From Burkholderiaceae bacterium (GTDB lineage: Bacteria > Pseudomonadota > Gammaproteobacteria > Burkholderiales > Burkholderiaceae_A), in NCBI GenBank assembly GCA_004214155.1, contig SGYQ01000004.1, positions 62,001 through 126,000 on the forward strand: a stretch of 64,000 nt of DNA, written 5' to 3'. The number at the start of each line of letters is the position of its first letter. Within the stretch, counting starts at the first letter, position 1. The notes beneath the pieces were generated by a model. The model was not told where the DNA came from and did no database searches. It saw only the letters and a list, made by a program, of their open reading frames with translations. Shown here one piece after another: positions 18,213 through 30,289 of this stretch. Position numbers and translations under genes: made by a program.

Positions 18213-20645
18213 CTATTTGTCCTTTTGATCACCAATCAAAATTCGTCGGCTACCATTTGATTGCATTTCGGAAACCACCCCTTTTTTTTCCATAATTTCA
18301 AGTAAGCGAGCTGCCCTGTTGTATCCTATTCTCAGATGCCTCTGAACAAATGAAATTGATGCCCTTCGATGCTTTAAAATTACTTTCAATGCTTCCTCAT
18401 AAAGAGGCTCGTCCTCTATTAAACTTTTATCCTGATCAAAAGCTCCGCCAGAAAATTCATAATTCATATCAGAAGTCTTTTTGGTGACATTGTTATCATA
18501 ATTAGGCGCAGATAGGTTTTTTAGGTAATTAACTACCGAACTAACCTCATCGTCAGACACAAAAGCTCCGTGTACTCGAAAAGGCAAACCAGAACCAGGA
18601 GTCAAAACCAACATATCCCCCTGGCCCAACAAGGACTCGGCACCCATTTGATCTAAAATTGTCCTTGAATCAACTCTGCTACTTACCTGATAAGAAATAC
18701 GCGCTGGAATATTTGCTTTAATCAAACCAGTTATCACATCAACTGAAGGGCGCTGAGTAGCTAAAACAAGATGAATTCCTGCCGCTCTTGCTTTTTGGGC
18801 CAATCGTGCGATAAGTGACTCCACTTTCTTACCCACTACCATCATTAAGTCCGCCAACTCATCAATTACAATTACAAGCTTCGGAATGGTTGTGAGGTAT
18901 TTTTCCCTGTCAGGATTGCAAATATTATCTTCAGCCAACTGATCATCTTCCGTTGACTCTTCCCACAGAGGATTGATTATAGGTTTTCCGATTCGCTGAG
19001 CTTCCCTTACTTTTTTGTTATAACTTCCTAGGCTACGAACTCCGATGTGGCTTAGTAGTTTATATCTTTTTTCCATTTCACCAACACACCATGCCAATGT
19101 CATGCTTGCCTGATTGACATCAGTCACAACAGGAGTTAAAAGATGGGGAATATCCTCATACATCGAAAATTCCAGCATTTTAGGATCTATAAGAATAAAC
19201 TTAACATCGCTAGGAGTTGAATTGTAAATCAGAGACAATAAAACACCGTTTATCCCTACCGATTTTCCCGACCCAGTTGTGCCTGCAATGAGTAGATGTG
19301 GCATCCGCACTAAATCAAGTACAACAGGAATTCCTCCGATATCCTTCCCAATTCCTAATGGCAACTCGAAACTACTTTCAGTGAATTTACTGGAACAGAG
19401 TATTTCCGAGAGTCGAACAGTTTCTCTTCTTGAATTAGGCAACTCCAAACCCATAAGATTTTTTCCCGGAATAGTCTCGACAACCCTTACGGAAAGTAAC
19501 GAGAGAGACCTAGCTAAATCTTTAGCTAGCGCCACAATCTGTGAACCCTTAACACCAACGGCCGGTTCTATCTCATAAAGGGTCACTACTGGTCCTGGTT
19601 GTGCAGACACTACCCTGACTTCCACGCCAAAGTCCGCTAGTTTTTTTTCTATCAGTCGCGAAATGTATGACAAGGTTTTTTCTGGCACTCTTGAAAAATT
19701 ACCATCTGGTTTTGATAGTAAGCTGAGGGGTGGAATTAGTTTGTCCAAGTCCTCACAATTAAAAAGCTTTTTCTGCTCAGAGACGGTGTGAGAACCGTCT
19801 TGTTCCTCGTTACGTATCTCGATACGTTTTTGATTAGATCGACTTGTTCTTTTTTCGAACTCCTCCCTTCTCGACAAACGATTCCTCATAGCTACCAACC
19901 CTACGTAACTATCTCTAACTGTGTCAGCCAACATTCTTAAACTAAAGAAAGTCCTCTCGGTAACTTTCCCAACACTTTCAAAAAAATCAAACCAACTGAA
20001 TGAAAAAAAAAGTGATAGACCAGCAAAAAAAATTAAAATACTCACAACTGACAAACCAAATGAACCAAAAGCATACTCTCCAATTCCTCCCAATTCGGAG
20101 CCAAGTGCTCCTCCAGCACCGCTTACCAAACCCAATGAAACAAACTCTAATCTTTGAGCCTCCAACACCGAACTTCCAACAATGATAAACAAATAGCCTA
20201 AAAATCTTAAAAAGAGCCCCGTTGTTTTTTCACCTTCATTTAATTCTGATCCAAACTCATCTCCTTCAGAGGCAACCTCACGCTTCAAATCCCTTCTGAT
20301 TTTAATGGTATGTTTTAGCGAAGAAATAGATAGAGACCCGAAAAGTACTGGTATCCAGTAAGATGACATGCCAAAAATGAAAATTAAGATGTCGGAAAAT
20401 ATTGCTCCTGCCCTGCCTAAAAGATTTTCTGGGGAACTCTTGCTCGACAACTGCATCCATCCACCATCATCTGGCGTCCACGAAACAAGTGATATAAAGG
20501 AAACAGCAAAAAGAGACAGCCATAGGATCCAAACCATATCATTGATCGGAGAGTTGGCCCGACTTAGCTTCTCGGGATCATAAGAATCACTGTTTTGATT
20601 CCTAGATTTTCGCCTTATTTTCGTTCTTTGCGGCTTTCTTTGCAT
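18213..20645 (-). CDS. ftsK: DNA translocase FtsK
   Basis: 810 residues: four N-terminal membrane helices (about 35-215), a short linker, and the motor domain. Walker A AGTTGSGKSVGINGVLL lies near residue 450, and Walker B is KLVIVIDELADLMMV. A C-terminal gamma winged helix (about 735-805, KHRRASISFVQRHLRIGYN) reads the KOPS sequences that point to dif. The protein couples chromosome-dimer resolution to division at the septum. It is divergent from trxB with about 40 bases between the starts, and heads the operon with lolA, rarA and serS. Confidence 0.96.
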   Translation of the reverse strand: MQRKPQRTKIRRKSRNQNSDSYDPEKLSRANSPINDMVWILWLSLFAVSFISLVSWTPDDGGWMQLSSKSSPENLLGRAGAIFSDILIFIFGMSSYWIPVLFGSLSISSLKHTIKIRRDLKREVASEGDEFGSELNEGEKTTGLFLRFLGYLFIIVGSSVLEAQRLEFVSLGLVSGAGGALGSELGGIGEYAFGSFGLSVVSILIFFAGLSLFFSFSWFDFFESVGKVTERTFFSLRMLADTVRDSYVGLVAMRNRLSRREEFEKRTSRSNQKRIEIRNEEQDGSHTVSEQKKLFNCEDLDKLIPPLSLLSKPDGNFSRVPEKTLSYISRLIEKKLADFGVEVRVVSAQPGPVVTLYEIEPAVGVKGSQIVALAKDLARSLSLLSVRVVETIPGKNLMGLELPNSRRETVRLSEILCSSKFTESSFELPLGIGKDIGGIPVVLDLVRMPHLLIAGTTGSGKSVGINGVLLSLIYNSTPSDVKFILIDPKMLEFSMYEDIPHLLTPVVTDVNQASMTLAWCVGEMEKRYKLLSHIGVRSLGSYNKKVREAQRIGKPIINPLWEESTEDDQLAEDNICNPDREKYLTTIPKLVIVIDELADLMMVVGKKVESLIARLAQKARAAGIHLVLATQRPSVDVITGLIKANIPARISYQVSSRVDSRTILDQMGAESLLGQGDMLVLTPGSGLPFRVHGAFVSDDEVSSVVNYLKNLSAPNYDNNVTKKTSDMNYEFSGGAFDQDKSLIEDEPLYEEALKVILKHRRASISFVQRHLRIGYNRAARLLEIMEKKGVVSEMQSNGSRRILIGDQKDK

Positions 20646-20648
20646 TAA

Positions 20649-22185
<1,537 letters not shown>

Positions 22186-22504
22186 TCCTCGTAGACCCAG
22201 TCAACTCTGTGACAAATATCTTACCGTCCCCTATTTTACCAGTTCTCGCAGCTTTAGATATTGCATCCAAAGCTAAATCTAATTTGTCATCAGGGACCGC
22301 AACCTCTAACTTTATTTTCGGCACAAAATCCACCACATATTCAGCCCCCCTGTAAATTTCAGTGTGACCCTTTTGCCGCCCAAAACCTTTAACATCCGTT
22401 ACCGTCAAACCAGCTGTTCCAAGCTCGGTCAATGCATCTCTTATTTCTTCTAATTTAAACGGTCTTACAAAAGCGATAATTAGCTTCATCGTTTACAATC
22501 CTTT

Positions 22505-24130
22505 TTAAAAAACAAATTTATTAGAAATAGGATAACGCCAATCTCGACCAAAGGCATGCTCACTTACTTTGACTCCAGGCGGAGCCTGTCTTCTTTTAAA
22601 TTCTGCATCCCTCATTAGTTTAAATACATCCTCTACGATTTTTCTCTCAAAACCATGTCCTACTATTTGCTCAAAAGTTTCATTCTTGTCAATAATTCGG
22701 TATAAAATTCCATCCAAGGTTTCATAATCGGGCAGTGTATCCTGGTCCTTTTGATCATGCCTTAACTCGGCTGACGGACATTTCGTAATAATACTCTCTG
22801 GAATTGAATTGTCAGCGATACTGTTAACATATTTGGCCAACTTATATACCTGAGTTTTATATACATCTTTCAGAACCGCAAAGCCACCTGACATATCTCC
22901 GTATAGTGTGCAGTAACCAACTGCGAGTTCAGACTTGTTTCCTGTCGTCAAAAGCAGTCTTCGTTCATTGTTAGAAATTGCCATCAGTATTAAACCTCTA
23001 ATCCGAGACTGAATATTTTCCTCTGCCACTCCAACAATCTTCGAAGTAACCTCCTTTGAGAGCCTTTCCTTAAATAAATCAACATAAATATCAATATCTT
23101 CTTCGACAAAATCAACTCCCACATTTTTAGCGCATTCCTTTGCGTCAATGACACTTGCCGCAGATGTATATTTAGTTCTCATAAAGACCACCTTGACTGA
23201 GTCTCTTCCAAATGCATACGCAGCTATTGCTGCGGTTACGGCAGAGTCAATTCCACCAGATAATCCTACAAGGACTTTGTCATAATCATTTTTTTGCCCA
23301 TAATCTCTCGTCCCAAGGACAAGTGCATCAAAAATCTGTTCTATGCTGTGGGTTTTCTTTGGAAAAGAATTGTTTTTTATGGGATTTCCAAATTCATCCA
23401 AATCAACTACTAGCAAACTTTCCTCAAATTCTGGAGCACTCGCACTTATATCCCCTCTTCGATCCAGCGCAAAACTACTCCCATCAAAGACCAATTCATC
23501 CTGACCCCCAACAACATTACAAAACAGGACTGGCAAGTTTAGAGAAGATGCATGCTTCCTAACTTTTTGTTTTCTTTCGTTGTCTTTATTAGTCTGAAAA
23601 GGAGAAGCATTTAACACAATCAAAACATCTGCTCCTGCTGCTCTAGTAAGACTCGGAGCGCGTGGAAACCAAATATCCTCACAAATATTAATTCCGAAAG
23701 AAATTTGGTCGCATTCAAAGACTAATGGGCTTCCGTCCGAGGCAAAGTATCTTCTTTCATCGAAAACCTCATAATTTGGTAATTCTAGCTTCGAATATCG
23801 ACCTATAAATTTACACCCTTTGAAAACACTAGCTGAATTATAAAGAAGGTTTTCCTGCGCTTTGAAACAAGGATGACCGACTACAATAGTTAGGTTCGGA
23901 GCTTCTTTCCCTACAGCTTCGGCCAAAGTTTCCAATTTATGCTCAACTTCGTTCAAAAATTCTTTGCGGAACATCAAATCCTCCGGGGGATATCCTGTTA
24001 AACTCAACTCAGGAGTAACTAATAATGAAACATCGCGTTTTGCGCATTCCCTAGTGGCATCAATAATTTTTTTTGTATTAAAATTTAGATCCCCAACTAC
24101 TGGATTGATTTGAGCTAATGCTACACGCAT
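22505..24130 (-). CDS. nadE: Glutamine-dependent NAD+ synthetase
   Basis: 541 residues. An N-terminal nitrilase-type glutaminase domain (about 1-255, with Glu in VTPELSLTGYPPEDL, Lys in YSKLELPNYEVFDE and the Cys nucleophile in FGINICEDIW) is followed by an ATP-pyrophosphatase synthetase domain (LVGLSGGIDSAVTAAIAAYA, SGGxDS P-loop near residue 290). It amidates deamido-NAD using ammonia from glutamine. The ATG at 24130 is only 27 bases from the divergent acyltransferase gene. Confidence 0.96.
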   Translation of the reverse strand: MRVALAQINPVVGDLNFNTKKIIDATRECAKRDVSLLVTPELSLTGYPPEDLMFRKEFLNEVEHKLETLAEAVGKEAPNLTIVVGHPCFKAQENLLYNSASVFKGCKFIGRYSKLELPNYEVFDERRYFASDGSPLVFECDQISFGINICEDIWFPRAPSLTRAAGADVLIVLNASPFQTNKDNERKQKVRKHASSLNLPVLFCNVVGGQDELVFDGSSFALDRRGDISASAPEFEESLLVVDLDEFGNPIKNNSFPKKTHSIEQIFDALVLGTRDYGQKNDYDKVLVGLSGGIDSAVTAAIAAYAFGRDSVKVVFMRTKYTSAASVIDAKECAKNVGVDFVEEDIDIYVDLFKERLSKEVTSKIVGVAEENIQSRIRGLILMAISNNERRLLLTTGNKSELAVGYCTLYGDMSGGFAVLKDVYKTQVYKLAKYVNSIADNSIPESIITKCPSAELRHDQKDQDTLPDYETLDGILYRIIDKNETFEQIVGHGFERKIVEDVFKLMRDAEFKRRQAPPGVKVSEHAFGRDWRYPISNKFVF

Positions 24131-24157
24131 TTTTATTTGTTTCCCTTCAAAAAGAAA

Positions 24158-25321
24158 ATGTCCATATATAACTTACAAGTAGAAAATAGCATTAAAAATA
24201 TCGGCGAAAAGGAATATCGAAAAATTTGGGGAGAAGATCCCTTTAAAAATTTGTTTACGTCTTGGGAATATCTTAGCATTTTAGAGGAAAGTAATTGCAT
24301 TGGACAAGAAACAGGCTGGACTATTAACTTTTTTACTTTCAGAAAAAATGGGCAGATTAAGATTGTTGCCCCCTGTTTTTTGAAATTCCATTCATATGGA
24401 GAATATGTCTTCGATTGGGCCTGGGCCGAAGCCTACCATAGGTCGGGAGTACAATATTATCCTAAACTTCTGTTCGCAAGCCCTTTTACCCCCATCAGCG
24501 GCGCAAGACTTTTAGGGCTCAGCAACTCAACAGAAATTGATATCTTCAGATCCGGAATCGAAAAATGGTGCCGGGAAAATTCCTTGCCTACTGCTCACAT
24601 GTTATTTTGTCATGAAAAAGAAATCAGTGTGTTTGAAAAGAAAGAATGGCTTACCAGGAAAACTGTTCAGTTTCACTGGAGAAATATGAGTTATGAATGC
24701 TTCAATGATTTTTTAGGTTCCTTACAACAAAAAAAAAGAAAAAAAATTAAAAGTGAACGAAAAAAAATTTCAGAGAAAAATATCGTGTGTAGAGTCTTAA
24801 ATGGCGATCAAATTCGAATAGACCACTTAGAATTTCTCTACAGATGCTATAGAAAAACTTATGCGAACCACTTTAGCACCCCATATCTCAACGAAATTTT
24901 TTTTAATTTACTTTATTACAAACTGCAACATAATCTAGTTATCTCAATTGCATATACCTCTGATGACAGGGCTATTGCCTCATCGTTAGCAATTTTGGAA
25001 AATATTAATGGGGAGAAAACTTTATTTGGACGATACTGGGGGGCTATTGAAGATATACCGTTCTTACACTTTGAAGTTGCCTATTACAGCTTAATTGAAT
25101 GGTCTATACTGCACGAGGTAAAGAATTTTGAAGGAGGGGCTCAGGGAGAACATAAATTAGCTCGAGGATTCGAGCCAGTTGTTTCGACATCCATTCATTG
25201 GATATGTAACGAGAATTACCGGGAAGCAATCCAAGAAAGTCTTGTTGAGGAGAATGTGTTTATGGAAAATTATCTACATTCACTAAAAGCTAGAAGCGCA
25301 TATATAAGTCAACGAAATTAA
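24158..25321 (+). CDS. FemAB-like (DUF482) acyltransferase
   Basis: About 387 residues from the ATG at 24158; a TTG at 24137 would add 7 residues. The sequence fits the DUF482/Pfam 'FemAB-like' branch of the GNAT superfamily: paired acyltransferase folds, [37 protein letters not shown] and the conserved C-terminal [17 protein letters not shown]. Members are often annotated as peptidoglycan biosynthesis/recognition proteins, but the reaction is not established. It is rich in Lys/Arg around residues 190-215 ([14 protein letters not shown]). It is convergent with ppa, with a 4-base overlap. Confidence 0.8.
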   Translation: MSIYNLQVENSIKNIGEKEYRKIWGEDPFKNLFTSWEYLSILEESNCIGQETGWTINFFTFRKNGQIKIVAPCFLKFHSYGEYVFDWAWAEAYHRSGVQYYPKLLFASPFTPISGARLLGLSNSTEIDIFRSGIEKWCRENSLPTAHMLFCHEKEISVFEKKEWLTRKTVQFHWRNMSYECFNDFLGSLQQKKRKKIKSERKKISEKNIVCRVLNGDQIRIDHLEFLYRCYRKTYANHFSTPYLNEIFFNLLYYKLQHNLVISIAYTSDDRAIASSLAILENINGEKTLFGRYWGAIEDIPFLHFEVAYYSLIEWSILHEVKNFEGGAQGEHKLARGFEPVVSTSIHWICNENYREAIQESLVEENVFMENYLHSLKARSAYISQRN

Positions 25322-25857
25322 CTATCAAGATGGTTAAGATACCTCTGACATGACCTTTCAATTTCTCTCTCAGCTTGTTGTTTATTTGACCAACCTTTAA
25401 CTAATACTTTTTTTCCTGCCTCAAGATCCTTGTAGTGCAAAAAGAAATGTTTAATTTGAGCGAGAAGATCGGGATTAATATCACGTACCTCATTTAAATG
25501 CTTATAAGTAGGTAAAACTTTAGTAACCGGAACTGCTAGAATTTTTGAATCATTACCAGCCTCGTCCTCCATTTTTAATAAACCCAGCGCCCTGGACCTT
25601 ACAACGGCTCCCATTGCAACCGGAAAAGGAGTTATCAGCAAAACATCAACAGGATCTCCATCATCACTTAAAGTTTGAGGAATATAACCATAGTTGCAAG
25701 GATAGTGCATGGCTGTCGACATAAACCTATCAACGAACAGGGCTCCTGTTTCTTTATCAACCTCATATTTTATAGGGTCAGAGTGGGCTGGGATTTCGAT
25801 GATTACGTTGAATAATCTCGGTACGCTCTTTCCTGGCCCGACAAGCTTCAATGCCAT
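25318..25857 (-). CDS. ppa: Inorganic pyrophosphatase (soluble, family I)
   Basis: 179 residues, the bacterial family I length. The Mg-binding signature DGDPVDVLL is present (about residues 65-73), along with KYEVDKETG and the C-terminal VKGW. It hydrolyses PPi in the cytoplasm. It is divergent from hppA, the membrane proton-pumping pyrophosphatase, so the two alternative PPi outlets share one intergenic region (25858-25971). Confidence 0.96.
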   Translation of the reverse strand: MALKLVGPGKSVPRLFNVIIEIPAHSDPIKYEVDKETGALFVDRFMSTAMHYPCNYGYIPQTLSDDGDPVDVLLITPFPVAMGAVVRSRALGLLKMEDEAGNDSKILAVPVTKVLPTYKHLNEVRDINPDLLAQIKHFFLHYKDLEAGKKVLVKGWSNKQQAEREIERSCQRYLNHLDS

Positions 25858-25905
25858 GCTACTTCCTTATCTGCTATAATCCACAATTGCGTTAAATTTT
25901 GCTTA

Positions 25906-25924
25906 AAAATATCAAAGATATTTT
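25906..25924. repeat. 8-base inverted repeat between ppa and hppA
   Basis: AAAATATC-AAA-GATATTTT is a perfect dyad with a 3-base spacer in the divergent ppa/hppA region. A TTGACA hexamer begins at 25923, overlapping its right arm. It could be an operator for either gene; no -10 with ideal spacing was found for that hexamer, so this is weak. Confidence 0.3.
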
Positions 25925-25971
25925 GACATAAATTTCTTAGCATCAACCAACAATAATTCAGGAGCAGTCTA

Positions 25972-28008
25972 ATGTCGACGGGAATTTTATTTTCGGTTTT
26001 GGCCGGAATAATTACAATTTTTTACTCTTTAGTGTCAATAAGATGGATTTTAAACAAGCCCGTCGGAAACGAAAGAATGGTGGAAATTTCTTCGGCTATA
26101 CAAGACGGAGCTTCTGCCTACTTAGGTAGGCAGTATAAAACGATTAGCATTGTCGGGCTGGGAATATTTCTCATTCTTATTTTTTTACCAGGTATCGGGG
26201 TCATGACAGCGATAGGATTTTTGATCGGTGCTGTGCTATCTGGAATCGCCGGATTTGTTGGAATGCATATAAACGTAAGGGCGAATGTCAGAACAGCAGA
26301 GGCTGCATTTTCTGGAATAGATGCCGCATTAGCCGTAGCCTTCAGAGGTGGAGCTATTACTGGCATGTTTGTTCTGGGATTAGGTTTACTAGGAGTTGCA
26401 GGTTTTTACGCAATACTCTTTGACCTGTCTGGTAATGTCAAGGATGCTTTAAAACCGCTGATTGGTTTTGCTTTTGGTGCTTCATTAATTTCGATATTTG
26501 CAAGGCTCGGGGGTGGAATATTCACTAAGGGCGCAGATGTTGGAGCAGACCTAGTGGGAAAAGTTGAAAAAGGTATTCCTGAGGATGATCCGAGAAATCC
26601 AGCAGTTATAGCAGACAATGTCGGTGACAACGTGGGAGATTGCGCAGGGATGGCCGCAGATCTTTTTGAGACATATGCTGTCACTGTTATAGCAACAATG
26701 TTATTAGGCGCTCTAACGTTACCGTCAGTTGCTGAAACAGCAGCAGTTTACCCTCTAGCATTGGGCGCCGTTTCCTCATTAGCATCAATTGTAGGCTGCT
26801 ATTTCGTAAGTTACTCGGGAAGAGGAAAAATAATGAATGCCCTCTATAAAGGCCTCATAGTTGCAGCTGTTCTTTCCATAATTGCTTTTTGGTTTGTTAC
26901 CGACTTCTTTATGGGTAATATTCAAACTATAGACTCAAATTTAACAACGGCGTCGCTTTGGGGATCAGCCGTAGTCGGGATATTTCTGACGGCCGCTATG
27001 GTAATAATTACTGAATATTACACAGCTACCGAATATGGACCTGTCAAGCACGTAGCTGCGGCATCAGAAACGGGTCATGCTACTAACATAATCGCTGGTA
27101 TTGCTGTATCTATGAAGTCAACGGCCTGGCCTGTGATTTCTGTGATCCTAGCAATATTATTATCGCATTCTCTCGCTGGATTATATGGAATTGCCATCGC
27201 AGCTACTGCAATGTTATCAATGGCAGGAATTGTAGTAGCTCTTGACGCCTACGGTCCAATAACTGACAATGCTGGCGGTATCGCCGAAATGGCAGAGTTG
27301 CCTGAAAGTGTCAGAAATGTTACTGACCCTCTTGACGCAGTAGGTAACACTACTAAAGCAGTCACGAAAGGATATGCCATTGGCTCCGCAGGCTTAGCTG
27401 CTCTTGTACTATTTGCTGATTACACCCATGGCTTAGAATCCGCAGGAAAATCATTGTCCTTTGATCTATCAGACCATCTTGTTATTGTAGGGTTGTTCAT
27501 TGGTGGCTTAATACCTTTTCTGTTTGCTGCTATGGCTATGGAAGCAGTGGGAAGATGTGCCAGCTCAGTTGTTACAGAAGTTAGAAGGCAATTTAAAGAG
27601 ATACCTGGAATAATGGAGGGAACGGGCAAGCCTGAATACCATAAAGCAGTTGATCTTCTCACTAAAGCTGCAATAAAAGAAATGATCATTCCTTCTTTAT
27701 TGCCGGTAGTGGTCCCTGTCGCGGTAGGATTGCTGCTTGGCCCAAAGGCGCTAGGGGGTCTCTTAATGGGTACAATAATCACTGGGTTGTTCGTTGCAAT
27801 ATCAATGTGCACTGGTGGAGGAGCATGGGACAATGCTAAGAAATATATTGAGGACGGCAATCATGGAGGAAAAGGGTCTGAAGCACACAAAGCAGCTGTA
27901 ACCGGAGACACTGTAGGAGACCCTTATAAAGATACAGCGGGACCCGCTGTAAATCCTCTAATAAAGATAATTAACATTGTTGCACTTTTAATAATACCAC
28001 TGCTTTAA
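25972..28008 (+). CDS. hppA: Proton-translocating membrane pyrophosphatase, K+-independent type
   Basis: 678 residues with about 16 membrane helices. It couples PPi hydrolysis to proton export. The catalytic acidic motifs are visible: [19 protein letters not shown], the [19 protein letters not shown] loop, and the C-terminal [20 protein letters not shown]. The segment [17 protein letters not shown] has Lys (about residue 462) where K+-dependent enzymes carry Ala, which marks the K+-independent subgroup. The AGGAGCAG ribosome site precedes ATG 25972. It would save energy by recovering PPi from biosynthesis, useful for a slow C1-growing cell. Confidence 0.95.
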   Translation: MSTGILFSVLAGIITIFYSLVSIRWILNKPVGNERMVEISSAIQDGASAYLGRQYKTISIVGLGIFLILIFLPGIGVMTAIGFLIGAVLSGIAGFVGMHINVRANVRTAEAAFSGIDAALAVAFRGGAITGMFVLGLGLLGVAGFYAILFDLSGNVKDALKPLIGFAFGASLISIFARLGGGIFTKGADVGADLVGKVEKGIPEDDPRNPAVIADNVGDNVGDCAGMAADLFETYAVTVIATMLLGALTLPSVAETAAVYPLALGAVSSLASIVGCYFVSYSGRGKIMNALYKGLIVAAVLSIIAFWFVTDFFMGNIQTIDSNLTTASLWGSAVVGIFLTAAMVIITEYYTATEYGPVKHVAAASETGHATNIIAGIAVSMKSTAWPVISVILAILLSHSLAGLYGIAIAATAMLSMAGIVVALDAYGPITDNAGGIAEMAELPESVRNVTDPLDAVGNTTKAVTKGYAIGSAGLAALVLFADYTHGLESAGKSLSFDLSDHLVIVGLFIGGLIPFLFAAMAMEAVGRCASSVVTEVRRQFKEIPGIMEGTGKPEYHKAVDLLTKAAIKEMIIPSLLPVVVPVAVGLLLGPKALGGLLMGTIITGLFVAISMCTGGGAWDNAKKYIEDGNHGGKGSEAHKAAVTGDTVGDPYKDTAGPAVNPLIKIINIVALLIIPLL

Positions 28009-29243
28009 TGCGTCGATTTTTTTAGTTCAACATGATTATGTTGATCCGAAAATAGTTTTGCTGCCTTTTTCCAAAATTTATTTGCTTCCTCTGGCTCATT
28101 AGTAAGTTCGTACACCCTGGCCAGCGACGCGAACGCATCCACAGATGGTCGTATTCTCACGGCTTCGAAAAGGTGCTCCTTTGCCTTTCCCCAAAGTTTT
28201 TCACTTATACATATATTTCCGAAACAGATATGAAAGGAATCAAACTCACCATACTTCTTCTCCCATTTACTAACCATACGCAATTGCAGTTTAGTATTGT
28301 TTTGAGAATTCCAATACACTCTACCTAATTTTGCATCCCACTTTTTATTCAAATAAGATTCCAAAAGGTTTGTTGCTTGCTCCCTTTCTCCGACACTAAA
28401 ATATGATTGAGCGAGTAATCCTACTACCCTGCGATCCGAAAACTCCTCCTTTTTTAGAAGGCCTGCTGCTCGATTTACTTTTATCGAATTCAACCCTTCC
28501 TCTAACAACAAGTTCTCAACTGAGGTATACAGGGTCGATTTTAAATCGATTGAAATATTTTTCGTAACTTTTGAAAGAGTTCTTACCTGCTGTATGACTT
28601 CCTCCCACCTACCCTCTGACAGTAACACTTTGACCAACAGAGTCCTTCCAAAACCACTCTTTGGATTATCTGATAAAAAGTCTAACAAAAGCTTTGTCAA
28701 TCCCTGTAGTTTACCTTCCCTGATAGCGAATTCAGCTTCAGCTAGTTCGCCTCTTCGATAACGTACATCTAGTTCAGATTCAACGGCTTTTAATTCATCA
28801 ATCCAATCTCTAGCCTCTACGAGATCAAAAATACCTTCTCCAGAACTTATTGCTACCAGGCAAACTATTCTTTTCTCAATACTATTTTTTTTTCCCTCCC
28901 AAAAATTTCTTCTGTATCTTTTTAAAGCACTTTTCAATTTAAAGGCATCTTGCAATAAAGCGCTTATGATAATTTCGTGGAGCAAATCCTGCTTTTTCTT
29001 GATCAGCTTGTTATTTCTGAGAGAGAGCAAACGACCAGGAAATCCGTAAATCACTGAGAACAATCTGGTTATCGTAAAAACCAAAAATAGAAACAAAAGC
29101 ATCAAGATAAAAAAAGTAGCTAAAGCTAAATCAGCACGATAGCCTTGCCAAAAAAACGTGACACTACCGCCCGATCCTAAAGTTAAAGCTAAGCCTACTG
29201 CAATTGCCAGTATTAAGATTATAGATACTAAGGAACTCATCAA
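28005..29243 (-). CDS. hemY: HemY-type membrane TPR protein
   Basis: 412 residues: two N-terminal membrane helices (about 4-25 and 38-62), a HemY_N domain (about 25-130), and TPR-like helices to the C-terminus ([30 protein letters not shown]). In Proteobacteria this 'HemY' is linked to porphyrin synthesis by operon position, but its biochemical role is not settled; it is not the Bacillus protoporphyrinogen oxidase of the same name. It overlaps hemX by 4 bases and is the last gene of the hemCDXY operon. Confidence 0.88.
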   Translation of the reverse strand: MMSSLVSIILILAIAVGLALTLGSGGSVTFFWQGYRADLALATFFILMLLFLFLVFTITRLFSVIYGFPGRLLSLRNNKLIKKKQDLLHEIIISALLQDAFKLKSALKRYRRNFWEGKKNSIEKRIVCLVAISSGEGIFDLVEARDWIDELKAVESELDVRYRRGELAEAEFAIREGKLQGLTKLLLDFLSDNPKSGFGRTLLVKVLLSEGRWEEVIQQVRTLSKVTKNISIDLKSTLYTSVENLLLEEGLNSIKVNRAAGLLKKEEFSDRRVVGLLAQSYFSVGEREQATNLLESYLNKKWDAKLGRVYWNSQNNTKLQLRMVSKWEKKYGEFDSFHICFGNICISEKLWGKAKEHLFEAVRIRPSVDAFASLARVYELTNEPEEANKFWKKAAKLFSDQHNHVELKKSTH

Positions 29244-30289
29244 TCCATTTCTTTAACTTGGTAAATTATTTCGTCTAACCTGCCTATAATCATAGTTACA
29301 TTTTCCTCATCCACGTCATGAATAAGATTCAAAATCTTTCTTGCCCTTCTCATATCATCCACCGCTTCAGCACGAAAACCTGTAATCAGCATGGTCTTGC
29401 CAGAGATCAAATTTATGGCAAATTGGTTTTTTAAAGAATTCTCCCTCTTTTGAGCTAAAGATAAGGTCTCATAGTCTTTTATTTTCCTAATCTTAATTAG
29501 GCCTCTCAAACTCTCCAGAAGCTTCTCCGAGAAAGTTTCGTTTTTAGTACGGTCAGTATTTAGAGCAGGGTTGTCTTCTACTGGAAAATTCTTTGTAAAA
29601 TCTATGACTTCTATCTCTGCGATGATTTTATGTAACTCTTTGACAATTGCCAAAATATCAGAATTACCTACTTTTAAAGTCTTCTCATGATCTTCAGGTA
29701 TATCGAGACGGAGTCCTTCATTAGTTATTTTCTCCGAAAGTAAGATTTCGTCATCTTCCAATTTTTTATGTTCCGAAACAAGTTGCGCTTCGTCCACTGA
29801 ACGGAGTGATGAACCTGTCGCATGATGGTCACTAGCACTGAAATCAATCTGATCTGAGGTGGACTCTTCGATTGACAGTTCTGAAATCTCAGAATTTATA
29901 TCCTGTTTCTCCATTTCATCAATTCCCGTCTCATCTTGGATTGACTCTTGAGTTTCAATTTCAGCGAATTTGGAAATACCGGTGAAAAACTCTACAAGTG
30001 CAATTGGTAGAACTGTTTTGACTTGATCACGATACACATAACCAAAACTAGCAGCTATGATCACCACTACTAAACAAAACAAAAATAAAGTTTTTTTACC
30101 AGAAACCCGAACAAAATTATAATTCTCTTTAGGAGGCTTCTCTGGAGTAGATTCACTAGTACTAGTATTGTTACCCGAACGAGAGATAGGTTGTTCTGTA
30201 TTTTCCTCTTCGCCTCCCTCCAGCGAAGTCTTTTCCGCCGAACTAGTTCTATAAGTATTTTCTTTCTCAGTTTTTTCGTCTTTTTTCAT
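29240..30289 (-). CDS. hemX: HemX-like membrane protein
   Basis: 349 residues. An acidic, Ser/Thr-rich cytoplasmic N-terminus is followed by one membrane helix (about 70-88, TLFLFCLVVVIIAASFGYVY) and a periplasmic Glu-rich helical region. A HemX-like C-terminus (RGLIKIRKIKDYETLSLAQK) follows. It is often mis-labelled uroporphyrin-III C-methyltransferase; no SAM-binding motif is visible here. It overlaps hemD and hemY by 4 bases each. It is more divergent than its neighbours, so the call relies partly on position. Confidence 0.8.
   Translation of the reverse strand: MKKDEKTEKENTYRTSSAEKTSLEGGEEENTEQPISRSGNNTSTSESTPEKPPKENYNFVRVSGKKTLFLFCLVVVIIAASFGYVYRDQVKTVLPIALVEFFTGISKFAEIETQESIQDETGIDEMEKQDINSEISELSIEESTSDQIDFSASDHHATGSSLRSVDEAQLVSEHKKLEDDEILLSEKITNEGLRLDIPEDHEKTLKVGNSDILAIVKELHKIIAEIEVIDFTKNFPVEDNPALNTDRTKNETFSEKLLESLRGLIKIRKIKDYETLSLAQKRENSLKNQFAINLISGKTMLITGFRAEAVDDMRRARKILNLIHDVDEENVTMIIGRLDEIIYQVKEMD

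Noticed and set aside
19921-20583. Several + strand frames opposite ftsK
   Set aside because: They are shadows of the membrane and linker part of ftsK; Pro/Ser-rich composition and no starts.
25923-25954. Full sigma70 promoter for hppA using TTGACA at 25923
   Set aside because: No -10 hexamer with 16-18 base spacing is present, so only the dyad was reported.
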